NCBI GenBank assembly: GCA_031254915.1
Contig: JAIRTL010000037.1
Span: forward strand, 1-64,000
Direction of reading: 5' to 3'
Source of the DNA: Planctomycetota bacterium
GTDB taxonomy: Bacteria > Planctomycetota > SZUA-567
Length of the DNA stretch: 64,000 bases
Every line of letters starts with the position of its first letter. Position 1 is the stretch's first letter. Below, in pieces: positions 1 through 8,642 of the stretch. The notes under the pieces were generated by a model. The model saw only the letters and a program-made list of their open reading frames with translations, ran no database searches and was not told the DNA's origin. Position numbers and translations under genes: made by a program.

Positions 1-2
1 CC

Positions 3-329
3 CCGGGGCCGCGCCAGCCGGCCCGGCGGCGGGCGGCGGGGTACACCCACGCGGAAGGGCTCGGGGGTGTCGTGGGGGCGCGCTGGGCCGCCCCGCGGCA
101 CGCCGACGCGCTTCTCCGCGTGCGCTGGACGCTCCCGCAGGCGGCGCTCGGACGCGCCGACCGCCTGGTCAACATTCGCGGCTCGTTCCTGGCGGCGCGC
201 GATCTTTCGGGAAAGAGAGTGCTCCTGGTGGACGACGTCATGACCACCGGCGCCACCATGGGCGAATGCGCGCGGACCTGTCGCGCGGCCGGCGCGGTCC
301 GCGTCCATGCCCTCACGTTCGCGCGTTAG
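3..329 (+). CDS. comF: ComF-family phosphoribosyltransferase, C-terminal part
   Basis: The gene enters from the left edge, so its N-terminus and any zinc-finger half are not visible. The reading frame is open from the first bases to TAG at 327-329. The visible end carries the PRPP-binding loop VLLVDDVMTTGATM, preceded by PQAALGRADRLVNIRGSF, which matches the ComF pattern of Q-x-x-L-x-R-x-x-R-x-x-N-(V/I)-R-G-x-F. ComF proteins take part in DNA uptake in competent bacteria and resemble nucleotide-salvage phosphoribosyltransferases; the exact activity is unproven. The next gene is comEC, which supports a competence role. Confidence 0.85.
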   Translation, partial: PGPRQPARRRAAGYTHAEGLGGVVGARWAAPRHADALLRVRWTLPQAALGRADRLVNIRGSFLAARDLSGKRVLLVDDVMTTGATMGECARTCRAAGAVRVHALTFAR

Positions 330-376
330 GGCGCTTACACGGAGCGATTTCAATTCCAGACGCGTTAGGGGGCGCG

Positions 377-2812
377 ATGCTTCTCGCCAGGCCGGCATTC
401 TGGATCGCGGTCATGTTCATGCTGGGCGCGTCGGCCGTGCGCGCGCTTCCGGCGCTGGCGGAATGGCTCTGGCTCGGATGGATCGTCGTCCCGGCGCTCG
501 CGTTGCCCTTTCTCGCCCCGCGCCGGTTCGAACCGGACGCGCCGCCCGCGAAACTGCCCGCCGAATACATCCCTCACATCGCACCCGCCCCCGGTTGGAT
601 CGCGGCGCGCGGCGCGCGGTGGTTCGTGCTCGCGCTCGCGGCGGCCGCGCTTTTCATCGGCGGCATGAGGCAATCGTCGTGGCGGGGGAAGTTGGACTCG
701 GGCGGGGGCGCCCTGCCCGACGGTTTTTTCAACGCCGGAATGATCGCGGACGCGCCGATGCGCGAATATCCGGGGCAAGCCGGGCGCTGGCGGACGACCG
801 CCGTCGTGACGTCGGTGAACGGAAAAGAGGCGGGACCGGTGAAGGTACGGCTGTCGGGGCCGGACGGACCGGCGTTTCGGCGCGGGGACGTCATCCGCGC
901 CAGGGTACGAAGGGATGCGCCGTTCCAGCCCGCATTTCCGGGCGCGTTCGATCTCGAGCGCTGGATGGAACGGGACGGCGCCGCCGCATCCCTTTTCGCC
1001 GTGCGGCCGGCGCGATCGAACGGCTCGGCGTCGCCGTACGAAACGATTCCGGCTTTGTCGCTCGGTCCCCTGACCTCGGTGCGGCGGCTCGTCGACCGCG
1101 TCCGGAGTTACGCAATCGAAAAGACGCTCGCCCACGGCGGCGAACGCTCCGGCGGCATGCTCGCCGCCATGCTTTTCGGTTACCGCGCGGAAATGGACGG
1201 CGGCACCCGGGACGCATTTCGCCGCGTCGGCATCGGCCATGTCCTGGCGATTTCCGGACTGCATGTCATGCTGGTCGTCGGATTGTTCTGGAAGTTGGGC
1301 GGCTGGTGCGGGATGTCGGCGCGCAAACGCTCGCTTGTGGCGCTCGTCGTCGCGCTCGGATACCTCGGCCTTTCCGGCGGCCAGGTCGCGGCGGCGCGCG
1401 CGACCGCCATGGCGATCCTTCATTTCGGCGGCATTGCGCTCGGCAGAAAAAGCGACATGCTCAACTCCCTCGCCTGCGCCGCGTTCCTCATCACCGCCGT
1501 CAATCCTTCCGCCCCGTCGGACATAAGCTTCCAACTCAGCTTCACAGCCGTCGCCTTCATCCACCTCGCCGTCCGGGGCGACAAACGCGGCGATGCGCGG
1601 CCCCAACCCGGGATCCGGAGGCCGGGGACCGGCCGTCTGGCGCATTTGGCCTCCGGAGCGCGGAGAGAAGCTTGGGTTCTCATCCGCGTCGGCCTCGCGA
1701 CCTGGCTGGGGCTGTTTCCCATCGTCATGGCCGTTTTCCACCAGATAAACCCGATCGGCCTGCCGATCAACATCGTCGTCATCCCGTGGATGAGCATTGT
1801 CCTCGCCTGCGGCCTTCTGTTGCCATGGTTCGGGTGGATTCCGGGAGCGTCCGCGATGCTGACCGCCCCGGCGGAACTTCTCGTCGTCCTCGCGCGGGCG
1901 GCCGACGTCCTGCCGTTTTCCTCATTTCCGAGCCATGCTCCGGCTCGCGCATGGCTGATCGCGTTTTACGCCGCGGCGTTTCTGTTCCTCCTTCTTCCCG
2001 GCGCGAATCGCACACAGTCCCATGCCCGCCGCGCCGGCAGGGCCGTCGCGCTCCTCGCCATGGCGGCGGGGATCGCGGGCATAGTCCTTTCCGCCGGATC
2101 GGAATCGCCGCCGCCGTCCGGACGCATAACGGCTCTGCCCGGCCATTCCGGGGACATACTGGTCGTCGAGTCGCCCTCCGGGGAAATCGCCATCGTCGGC
2201 ACACCGTCCGGAAGCGGACTTCGCGAGGCGAACTGGCTCCATTTCCTGCGCCGGAACGATCCGGTCACGATCATAGCCACGACTGGAACGGAAGCGCCGG
2301 ATCTGTCGGCGCTCGATTATCATCACGGCGTGAAGCGGATTCTCGGGGTCGCGCCGGAGGCAAGGGACGGAATGCTGACCGCGCCCTCCGGCGTGTGGGT
2401 CGACATTCCAGACAGCGGCGGCGCCCGCCTCGCGCTGGGGCGGAACCGCAAGGGAACCGTCATTTGGACGGCGGTCGAATGCGGCGCGATGCGGGCGACA
2501 GCCACGGGAAGAATCGCGGACGGTCAGATCGGCTGGCGATTGCAGCGAGGTTTCGCCGGAGTCGACTCGGACCTCCTCATACTTCTGCGCGCGACCAGGA
2601 CGCCGCCGCCGATGGAATTCGCGACGCTTCTCGAAGGCGGAACGGTCGCGGCGCTCGGGCTCGGAAACGAAACGCCGGCGGGATGGTTTTCGCGCGCCGA
2701 CTACGGGGCGCTCGTCCTTCATGGCGCCCCCCCGTCCCTTGGCGGCTACCGGAGAGGTCGATGGCGCAACCCGAAGGAGGACTTTACAAATCATCTGGGC
2801 GCGATACACTGA
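377..2812 (+). CDS. comEC: ComEC/Rec2 DNA-uptake channel protein
   Basis: Predicted inner-membrane channel that carries single-stranded DNA into the cytoplasm during transformation, 811 residues. ATG at 377 is chosen because hydrophobic segments begin at once (MLLARPAFWIAVMFML); in-frame codons further upstream overlap comF. Order: membrane helices, a soluble OB-like region (about 120-240), then the competence domain with its signature HVLAISGLHVMLV near residue 290 and a run of helices to about 570. The C-terminal third resembles the beta-lactamase-like domain of ComEC, but I see no HxHxDH metal motif, so it is probably not a working nuclease. It lies 47 bp after comF. Its stop codon is only about 12 bp before the first copy of the dispersed repeat. 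Confidence 0.9.
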   Translation: MLLARPAFWIAVMFMLGASAVRALPALAEWLWLGWIVVPALALPFLAPRRFEPDAPPAKLPAEYIPHIAPAPGWIAARGARWFVLALAAAALFIGGMRQSSWRGKLDSGGGALPDGFFNAGMIADAPMREYPGQAGRWRTTAVVTSVNGKEAGPVKVRLSGPDGPAFRRGDVIRARVRRDAPFQPAFPGAFDLERWMERDGAAASLFAVRPARSNGSASPYETIPALSLGPLTSVRRLVDRVRSYAIEKTLAHGGERSGGMLAAMLFGYRAEMDGGTRDAFRRVGIGHVLAISGLHVMLVVGLFWKLGGWCGMSARKRSLVALVVALGYLGLSGGQVAAARATAMAILHFGGIALGRKSDMLNSLACAAFLITAVNPSAPSDISFQLSFTAVAFIHLAVRGDKRGDARPQPGIRRPGTGRLAHLASGARREAWVLIRVGLATWLGLFPIVMAVFHQINPIGLPINIVVIPWMSIVLACGLLLPWFGWIPGASAMLTAPAELLVVLARAADVLPFSSFPSHAPARAWLIAFYAAAFLFLLLPGANRTQSHARRAGRAVALLAMAAGIAGIVLSAGSESPPPSGRITALPGHSGDILVVESPSGEIAIVGTPSGSGLREANWLHFLRRNDPVTIIATTGTEAPDLSALDYHHGVKRILGVAPEARDGMLTAPSGVWVDIPDSGGARLALGRNRKGTVIWTAVECGAMRATATGRIADGQIGWRLQRGFAGVDSDLLILLRATRTPPPMEFATLLEGGTVAALGLGNETPAGWFSRADYGALVLHGAPPSLGGYRRGRWRNPKEDFTNHLGAIH

Positions 2813-2823
2813 CGGTATACTGT

Positions 2824-2942
2824 GCGCGGCCCGAAATTGTGCAAATGGGGGTGGGGGTTGCCCTGTTCCGCATCTGTTTCCCCTGGCCATTTCATGGCCG
2901 CGCGCAGTCGGGGAATCACGACTCCCGACCGTGAACGGCATG
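2824..2942 (+). repeat. Dispersed intergenic element, copy A
   Basis: One of five similar copies of about 120 bp, all intergenic. This copy starts with GCGCGGCCCGAAATTGTG and ends with ACCGTGAACGGCATG. The perfect hairpin GGCCAT-TTC-ATGGCC is at 2885-2899. An AT-rich hexamer TATACT (2816-2821) lies just before it, in the place where copy E has TATAAT. A G-run followed by GGTTG (from about 2853) can pair, allowing G-U pairs, with CGACTCCC near the 3' end. It sits between comEC and the DUF805 gene, both on the plus strand. Its function is unknown. Confidence 0.85.
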
Positions 2943-2987
2943 TAAGCGTCCGCGATATTCGCTCCTTGCCCGATCGAAAGACCGGCC

Positions 2988-3362
2988 ATGAACTGGTTCG
3001 TCACCGCCTGGATGCGCTACTCTGATTACTACGGCCGTTCACGCCGCAAGGAACTGTGGTTTTTCCTCCTCTTCAACGCCGGAGCGATCATCATTCTCGG
3101 CGCGGTCGACGCGCTGTTCATCGACGTTCCCGCCATTTCGGCGCTTTATGCCGCCGCGTCGTGCCTGCCCGGGTTCGCGGTATGGGTGCGCCGGCTGCAT
3201 GATGCGGGCCGAAGCGGAAGCGCGCTTTTCCTGCTGCTTGTTCCCGTCATTGGATGGCTTGTTCTGTTAATTCTCACAGTACGGGCCGGAGAAAAGAAAA
3301 CCAACGCGTACGGCCCCAATCCCCGCGGAAGAAGAGCTTCCGCAATCGAAAATTCCGCCTGA
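2988..3362 (+). CDS. DUF805 family inner-membrane protein
   Basis: Protein of 124 residues starting MNWFVTAWMRYSDYYGRSRR, the typical opening of DUF805 (YhaH-like) proteins: a short amphipathic start, the (Y)xGRxxRKE box, then hydrophobic helices at about 24-45, 50-68 and 83-103. The motif RRLHDAGRSG between helices is also diagnostic. The biological role of the family is not known. The gene stands alone between the dispersed element and a strong intrinsic terminator, so it is probably a single-gene transcript. No strong ribosome-binding site precedes the ATG. Confidence 0.85.
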   Translation: MNWFVTAWMRYSDYYGRSRRKELWFFLLFNAGAIIILGAVDALFIDVPAISALYAAASCLPGFAVWVRRLHDAGRSGSALFLLLVPVIGWLVLLILTVRAGEKKTNAYGPNPRGRRASAIENSA

Positions 3363-3442
3363 CCCGGGGCAAACACGGGGCGCTTTTCCAAAATAACCCG
3401 CTTCCCCGCGGCCAGCCTGCACGCAACCCCGACGCCGCTTCC

Positions 3443-3472
3443 CGCCGCGCCTGATGGCGCGGCGTTTTTTTT
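3443..3472 (+). terminator. Intrinsic terminator after the DUF805 gene
   Basis: Perfect 9-bp GC stem (CGCCGCGCC at 3443-3451 and GGCGCGGCG at 3456-3464) around a TGAT loop, followed by eight T (3465-3472). It isolates the DUF805 gene from mraZ. Confidence 0.93.
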
Positions 3473-3577
3473 GCCTTTTCGACGTGAAAAGCCCACCATC
3501 GGTTGTGTCTCTCCTGGCGGTAACCACACTATCTAGATATCGGAGGAACCAACATTCCCCGGAGCATGAAAAACTAA

Positions 3578-3605
3578 TTGACAAGCAGGTCCGATAAGCT
3601 ATAAA
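3578..3605 (+). promoter_or_regulatory. Sigma70-type promoter of mraZ
   Basis: TTGACA (3578-3583), 16-bp spacer, TATAAA (3600-3605). The surrounding 3520-3650 is markedly AT-rich compared with the rest of the window. Transcription would start near 3612, about 45 nt before the mraZ ATG. I did not see clear tandem MraZ boxes (TGGG repeats). Confidence 0.75.
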
Positions 3606-3656
3606 TAGTGAATAAAAGTTTAATATAGCTGCCAATAGTGATCGAGTGCATACAGC

Positions 3657-4124
3657 ATGGTTACCGACAATCCTTATTATTATGGCAGCGCGGAGAACAA
3701 GCTCAACTCAAAAGGCCAGGTGGCGATCCCCGCCAGATTTCGCCTGGCCGCAAGCCCGGAAGACCAGGGCAGAAACTACGTTATCGTCCGTGGCGAAGGC
3801 CAGTGCCTGTATATGTACACGCACCGGCAATTCGCCAAGGTCAAAGATAACGCCCGAATTGTGGCCGAGGAGAACAAAGACAGCGATTTTTATCGTCGAT
3901 TCATGGCGGAAGCCGTCGCCGTGGACATCGATACGCAAGGTCGCTTCGTTCTTCCGCAAGCCCTCATGCGCTCCGTCGAACTGAAAGGCCCCACGCTGCT
4001 GTTCATCGGCATGGATGACCGCATCGAAATCTGGGAGCCGAATCGCTGCGCTTCGGCGGCAGGCGATCAACAAAAATACGAAGATGCGCGCAAGACCGCC
4101 GCCAAACGCATTTTCGGCATTTAG
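3657..4124 (+). CDS. mraZ: Transcriptional regulator MraZ, orphan
   Basis: Protein of 155 residues with two SpoVT/AbrB-like swapped-hairpin domains: the first contains LNSKGQVAIPARFR, the second DTQGRFVLPQALM. MraZ forms a ring-shaped DNA-binding oligomer that controls the division and cell-wall (dcw) cluster, where it is normally the first gene and followed by rsmH. Here no rsmH, ftsL or mur gene follows; 810 bp without a convincing gene come next. The ATG at 3657 has only a poor ribosome-binding site but sits correctly behind the promoter. The gene ends in TAG. Confidence 0.92.
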   Translation: MVTDNPYYYGSAENKLNSKGQVAIPARFRLAASPEDQGRNYVIVRGEGQCLYMYTHRQFAKVKDNARIVAEENKDSDFYRRFMAEAVAVDIDTQGRFVLPQALMRSVELKGPTLLFIGMDDRIEIWEPNRCASAAGDQQKYEDARKTAAKRIFGI

Positions 4125-4375
4125 CGCGTTCTCGGGAATGATCGGCCTCCATGTTGCGTTTTCGGGCTCGATTTCGCAAACCGAAAATGCGCCGGGGAAA
4201 GGTCGGCCATTCGAGAAAACGCCATGGGGGATCGAGTTCAAGCCTACTCGGGAATACTGGCGCGGGAAATACGCGGGGACGTATTTCGGGAGGCGCGTTG
4301 TCGCATTTTTCCAGGTTGCGAAGAAAGGGCGCGGGACAGAAAAATCGCGGTAAGGGGACATTTCCGGGCGCCGGG

Positions 4376-4401
4376 CGCGGGGTTTTGGGGAAAACCCCGC
4401 G
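4376..4401 (+). other. Perfect 11-bp hairpin with GGGG loop
   Basis: CGCGGGGTTTT (4376-4386), loop GGGG (4387-4390), AAAACCCCGCG (4391-4401). There is no T-tract on either side, so it is not a standard intrinsic terminator. It might cap the mraZ transcript or act as a structured element. Confidence 0.7.
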
Positions 4402-4414
4402 ACGGAATCCGGAA

Positions 4415-4448
4415 GGGGGGAAGGCTCGGGGGCGTGGGTAAAAGGGGG
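4415..4448 (+). other. Potential G-quadruplex motif
   Basis: Four G-runs on the plus strand: G6 (4415-4420), G5 (4428-4432), G3 (4436-4438) and G5 (4444-4448), with loops of 7, 3 and 5 nt. This fits the usual G3+N1-7 quadruplex pattern. Whether it folds in the cell is unknown. Confidence 0.6.
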
Positions 4449-4751
4449 AAAATATGGTCATTCGTCCCATGGCGACGATTATTGCGGATTTTCCGGGGGA
4501 AACGGGGCGGCCGGTGAGCAAATTGGGGGAAAAGGACCGGCCGACCCCATCTTTTCCAACGAAGACCGACAGGATCGAATTGACGGCGAAAAGCGCCAAT
4601 CCGGCCGGGCTGTATTCGTTCCGGCCGCTGTTCAAAATCATCGGAGCGGTGGAATTGACCGCGCCCGAGCCGCAATCGCTCCACGGCGCGGAAATTCGCG
4701 CCGCAGCACTGTAAGGACTCGTCGCGAAGCAATTGCACCATACTATGCCGG

Positions 4752-4869
4752 GCGCGGCCCAACAACTGTGAAAACGGGGTGGGGCGCCTGTCCAACATTC
4801 GCTTCCCTCGGTCATTTCATGGCCGCGCACAGTCGAAGGGAATCACAGTTCCGGACCGTGGACGGTATA
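4752..4869 (+). repeat. Dispersed intergenic element, copy B
   Basis: Second copy of the family. It starts with GCGCGGCCC and ends with GACCGTGGACGGTATA. The terminal arms AACTGTGA and TCACAGTT are perfectly complementary over 8 bp; copy C has a different base at one arm position with the matching change on the other side. The central hairpin (4810-4824) reads GGTCAT-TTC-ATGGCC, where one base change leaves a G-U pair. TACTAT (4741-4746) precedes it. The SEL1 gene starts 66 bp after it. Confidence 0.85.
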
Positions 4870-4934
4870 TCATGGCGGGATGGTCCGCGGTATACTTCCC
4901 GTCATGAACATTCTGTGACGCGAAAGGACGCCCC

Positions 4935-5393
4935 ATGGACGAATTCGCCATCGCCGACGGCTATCTCGATTCGGGCGAGCCGGAGAAGTCGATCCCGATA
5001 TTCCGCAAGCTCGCGGAGAATGGCGGAGTCAGCGCCATGCATTCCTATGCCCACTGCCACCTTTACGGGATCGGCGTGGAACGGAATTACGACATCGCCT
5101 TCGAATGGTTCACCCGGGCGGCCGCGAAAGGCTGCCCGCAAGCCATGTACCACCTCGGCATGTGCAACGCCGAGGGCTACGGCACTGCGAAAAATCCTTC
5201 CCTCGCCGTCGATTGGTATAAAAAATCCGCCGCCCGCGGCGATGAGGACGCGGAATACCGCGTCGGCCTCTGTTATGAACAGGGCGTCGGAACGCCGCCG
5301 AACCGTGAAAAAGCGGTCGAATGGTACAGGCTCGCCGCCGGCCACGGGCAGCGGGACGCAGAAGCGCGCCTCAACGAACTCGGCGCGCGGTAA
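4935..5393 (+). CDS. SEL1-repeat protein
   Basis: Protein of 152 residues built from about three to four SEL1-type repeats of 36 residues (roughly 35-70, 71-106, 107-143), with repeated A-x-x-x-L-G-x-x-Y-x-x-G-x-G patterns such as AMYHLGMCNAEGYGTAKN. There is no signal peptide. SEL1 repeats are protein-interaction scaffolds, and the partner is not evident. AAGGA lies just before the ATG. The gene ends 14 bp before an adenine methyltransferase, so the two may be co-transcribed, but nothing else links their functions. Confidence 0.85.
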   Translation: MDEFAIADGYLDSGEPEKSIPIFRKLAENGGVSAMHSYAHCHLYGIGVERNYDIAFEWFTRAAAKGCPQAMYHLGMCNAEGYGTAKNPSLAVDWYKKSAARGDEDAEYRVGLCYEQGVGTPPNREKAVEWYRLAAGHGQRDAEARLNELGAR

Positions 5394-5407
5394 GGGGCCG
5401 GACCGCC

Positions 5408-7237
5408 GTGGACGCCCCGTTCCCCGCCGCCGCCGTGGACGCCGCATACCTGATCGCGCGCCGCCGAAGTCTCGCCGCCGACGGCTGTAAAGCGTTCGGC
5501 GCCGTCGTTCGCGCCTTCGCCATCGACCTCGATTTGCCGGAAATCCCGGATCCGCGCGAACTCGCGGAGCCTCGGCGCGTCGGCGCCCCGGCCGCCGACG
5601 ATCCGCGCGCGATCGGCGAAGCGTATTGGCGGGCGCGTTCGGAAAACCTTCTTGATCAGCGCCGCGCCGGACGATATTACACGCCGGTCGCCGTCATCGA
5701 CCGCATTCTCGACCTGGCCGACAGGATGCCGCGGCACGACGGCGCGCGGATCGGCGCAACCGTGTGCGATCCGGCCGCGGGTTGCGGATTCTTCCTTCTT
5801 CGCCTCGTCCACAACATGGAAAAAACGCGTCCCGCCGGATCGGACGCGCTTATCGATTGGGCGGAAGGCTCGCTCCACGGCGTCGACCGCGACCATGGGG
5901 CGGTCCTTGCGGCGCGCATTTCCCTGTGGCTCGCCCTCTCGCGTCCCGACCGCCATTTCAATCCCGAACACGTCAAGTGCGGAGACTCCCTGCTCGGGCC
6001 CGATTTCTCTCCGCCGGAAGCGGCGCTGTTCGACGCGCCCGGAGGAAGCGGCCTCGACTGGCGGCGCGCATTCCCGGACATCGCCCGTCGGGGCGGCTTC
6101 GACGTCGTCGTCGGCAATCCCCCATACGGGGTATTGACCAATTTCACCCGCCATCCGGAGCAGCGCGTCCTCGCGCGGGCGCTGCGGCGTTCCGGATACT
6201 ACCCGGACGCCGTCGGGGGGCGGTTGAACCTGTACCGTTTTTTCATCGAGCGGTCGCTGGCGCTTCTCCGGAACGGCGGCGCGCTGGCGATGATCGTCCC
6301 GGCGTCATTGGCGCGGGACAAGTCGGCGGCGCGGTTGCGCCAACGGCTCCTTGAGCGCGAGCGCGCCGATGTCTGGCTGTTTCAGGGCGAACAGGAGGAG
6401 CTTTTTCGGGGCGTAACCCAGGCGACCTGCGTATTTCGCGCCGTCAAGAACGGCGGCGGCGCGACGCGGGTCGAGATACTGACGCAAGAGGGCAAGGGGG
6501 AAACGACCGGGGAAGCGATCCGGCTCGAACCGGACGGCGCCGTTCCCCTCCCCGACGACGGCGCCGGCGAACTGGCGGGATGGCTCGGGCGCCGTTTTCG
6601 AAAGACGCTCGCCGACGTCGCCGACATCCGCGTCGGCGAAGTGGACCAGACGTTGTACCGCGACTGCATGCGAGACGAACCGACCGGATGCCTTCTCGCC
6701 CGAGGCGCGCACCTTTCCCCGTTTCTCCTCGACGTCCGCCCGCTTCCCGGCCCGGAACGTTTTCTCGACCTCGACCTGTTTCTCCGGCGCAAGGGCAGGC
6801 AGGCGGACGCGTGCAAACAGCGGGCGGCGACGGTCAGGGTCGCGCAACTGGGCATCAGGAACATGAACACGCGCCCGCGCCTCGTCGCCGCCCTGGTTCC
6901 GCCCGGCGTCTATCTCGGCAACAGCCTCAACGCCTTCATTCCCAGGCCGGACGTCGATCCGTCGTTCCTGGCGGCGCTGCTCGACTCCGCCCTGCTCGAC
7001 CGGCTGTTCCGCCGGATCAGCGGCAACAACAACATCAATCTTCACGAGGTGCGCGGCTTGCCCGTCCCGGACGGCCCCTCTCCCGATCTGGCGGCGGCGG
7101 TCGCGGCCGCCTATACGGCATGCGAGGCCGCCGCCGCGGCGAATGCCGGCGTTCAAGCCGCCCGCGCCGCTCTCGACCGCGCCGTCGACGAGTGCTACGA
7201 TCTCCCGGACGAATGGCGGACGATCCGGGAAATATAA
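5408..7237 (+). CDS. N6-adenine DNA methyltransferase, orphan (Eco57I/TaqI-like)
   Basis: About 609 residues from a GTG start (AAGGGG upstream). A motif GRYYTPVAVIDRILD precedes SAM-binding motif I, VCDPAAGCGFFLL (about residue 118), and catalytic motif IV, NPPYGVL (about 236), identifies an amino-methyltransferase acting on adenine. The C-terminal half looks like a TaqI-type target-recognition domain (GNNNINLHEVRGLPVP near 537). No nuclease or ATPase domain is seen in the protein and no restriction gene lies nearby, so it may be a regulatory or solitary methylase, or part of a BREX-like or degraded system. The target sequence cannot be read from the protein. Confidence 0.85.
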   Translation: MDAPFPAAAVDAAYLIARRRSLAADGCKAFGAVVRAFAIDLDLPEIPDPRELAEPRRVGAPAADDPRAIGEAYWRARSENLLDQRRAGRYYTPVAVIDRILDLADRMPRHDGARIGATVCDPAAGCGFFLLRLVHNMEKTRPAGSDALIDWAEGSLHGVDRDHGAVLAARISLWLALSRPDRHFNPEHVKCGDSLLGPDFSPPEAALFDAPGGSGLDWRRAFPDIARRGGFDVVVGNPPYGVLTNFTRHPEQRVLARALRRSGYYPDAVGGRLNLYRFFIERSLALLRNGGALAMIVPASLARDKSAARLRQRLLERERADVWLFQGEQEELFRGVTQATCVFRAVKNGGGATRVEILTQEGKGETTGEAIRLEPDGAVPLPDDGAGELAGWLGRRFRKTLADVADIRVGEVDQTLYRDCMRDEPTGCLLARGAHLSPFLLDVRPLPGPERFLDLDLFLRRKGRQADACKQRAATVRVAQLGIRNMNTRPRLVAALVPPGVYLGNSLNAFIPRPDVDPSFLAALLDSALLDRLFRRISGNNNINLHEVRGLPVPDGPSPDLAAAVAAAYTACEAAAAANAGVQAARAALDRAVDECYDLPDEWRTIREI

Positions 7238-7327
7238 GCGCAAGGCTTGCGATTCGGCCGCGAATCGGTACAATTTTCCCCTCGCCCCCGATCCGGTCGG
7301 GGTCGGCCCCCATGTGCGGAGCGCTTC

Positions 7328-8581
7328 ATGACGAACAAAACGCCGCCGGCGAAAAACGGTCCCGATAGCCCCGGGTCGGTCGGGTGGATCACGCCGAAAA
7401 AGGCTGTTCTCGCGACCCCGGAGCGCCCGTTCCGGCTGGAAAGCGGCGCGTCGATGCGGCATATCACGGTCGAATACGAGGCCTACGGCAAACTCGGCTC
7501 GAGGCGCGACAACGTCGTCCTTCTCGCCCACGCCCTCTCCATGGATGCGCACGCCGCCGGATGGGACGGCACCGCGATGGAAAAAACCACCTCCGGCCGC
7601 TTCAAGGCGAGGAAGGAGGGCTACGCGCCGCCGCGGTCCTACCGTCAGAGGAAACCGGGGTGGTGGGACACCATGATCGGCCCGGGGAAGCCGATCGATA
7701 CCGACGAATTCTTCGTTGTCTGTTCGAACGTTCTGGGCTCGTGCTACGGCACCACCGGTCCCGCCGACATCGACCCCGACACCGGCGCCCCGTACGGGCT
7801 TTCCTTCCCGACCGTTACGGTGGGCGACTGGGTGAGCCTCCAGGCGCGGCTCCTGGACAGCCTCGGGATCGGCCGCATTCACGCCGTCATCGGCGGTTCG
7901 CTCGGCGGCCAGCAGGCGCTTGAATGGGCCCTCGCCTACCCGGAGCGCGTCGGCAAGGCGATCGTCCTCGCCGCGAGCGCCAGGTTGTCCACCCAGGGCG
8001 TGGCGTTCAATTCGGTCGGCCGCTATTCCATCATCAACGATCCGAATTTCAACAAAGGCGATTATTACGGCCACAGCGCACCCGCGCACGGCCTGGCGGC
8101 GGCGAGGATGCTGGCACACATCACCTACCTCTCCGACGCCGGCATGGACGTCAAGTTCGGCAGACGGCTCCAGGAGCAGGAACGCCCGGACGCGGAATCC
8201 GGGTTCGCGGTCGAAAGCTATCTCAAATACCAGGGCAAGTCGTTCGTCGAACGGTTCGACGCCAACTCTTACATCTACGTCACCCGCGCCATGGACAACT
8301 ACGACGCAGCCGAGCGCTGGGGAGGAGGCGACCTCGCGACAGCCTGCGACAGGATACGCGCGGAAATGCTGGTGGCGAGCTTTTCCTCGGACTGGCTGTA
8401 CACGCCGGATGGGTGCCGGGAACTCGTCTCCGCGATATGCAAGAACGGGAAGCCTGTGACCTACGCCGACATCCCGAGCCAATACGGGCACGACGCGTTC
8501 CTGGTGGAAGCGGAACGCGTCGGCAAGCTCCTGCGCGGCGCGCTCAGGGCGGGCCGCAACCGGGCGCGCGCCCCGCAATAA
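7328..8581 (+). CDS. metX: Homoserine O-acetyltransferase
   Basis: Activates homoserine with acetyl-CoA (or succinyl-CoA in some members) for methionine synthesis. The protein has 417 residues with an alpha/beta-hydrolase fold. The nucleophile elbow GGSLGGQQALEWA (serine about residue 186), the conserved block TTGPADIDPDTGAPYG, the Asp in SFSSDWLYTP and the His in YGHDAFLVE make up the expected triad and substrate site. ATG 7328 is chosen because the in-frame extension upstream is low-complexity and lies in the intergenic gap. No metW or sulfhydrylase gene is adjacent. Acyl-donor preference is not decidable by eye. Confidence 0.93.
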   Translation: MTNKTPPAKNGPDSPGSVGWITPKKAVLATPERPFRLESGASMRHITVEYEAYGKLGSRRDNVVLLAHALSMDAHAAGWDGTAMEKTTSGRFKARKEGYAPPRSYRQRKPGWWDTMIGPGKPIDTDEFFVVCSNVLGSCYGTTGPADIDPDTGAPYGLSFPTVTVGDWVSLQARLLDSLGIGRIHAVIGGSLGGQQALEWALAYPERVGKAIVLAASARLSTQGVAFNSVGRYSIINDPNFNKGDYYGHSAPAHGLAAARMLAHITYLSDAGMDVKFGRRLQEQERPDAESGFAVESYLKYQGKSFVERFDANSYIYVTRAMDNYDAAERWGGGDLATACDRIRAEMLVASFSSDWLYTPDGCRELVSAICKNGKPVTYADIPSQYGHDAFLVEAERVGKLLRGALRAGRNRARAPQ

Positions 8582-8642
8582 GCAAACGCGACGAAGGGAA
8601 ACGCCATTGAAGCCTGTGAAAATCATGCCGTAAAGGGCGACC

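Larger units (their letters stand above)
4125..4751. other. Non-coding stretch after mraZ
   Basis: From the mraZ stop to the next repeat copy I see no convincing gene. Short open frames exist (for example 4454-4714 on plus) but lack recognisable homology and a good ribosome-binding site. The stretch holds a perfect 11-bp hairpin and a G-rich block (listed separately). Base composition shifts to G on the plus strand between about 4320 and 4540. Confidence 0.6.

Noticed and set aside
365-1741. Long open frame antisense to comEC
   Set aside because: Arginine- and proline-rich translation typical of GC-rich shadow frames; comEC on the other strand is clear.
4454-4714. 86-residue frame after mraZ
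   Set aside because: No ribosome-binding site, no recognisable domain and a G-skewed non-coding setting.
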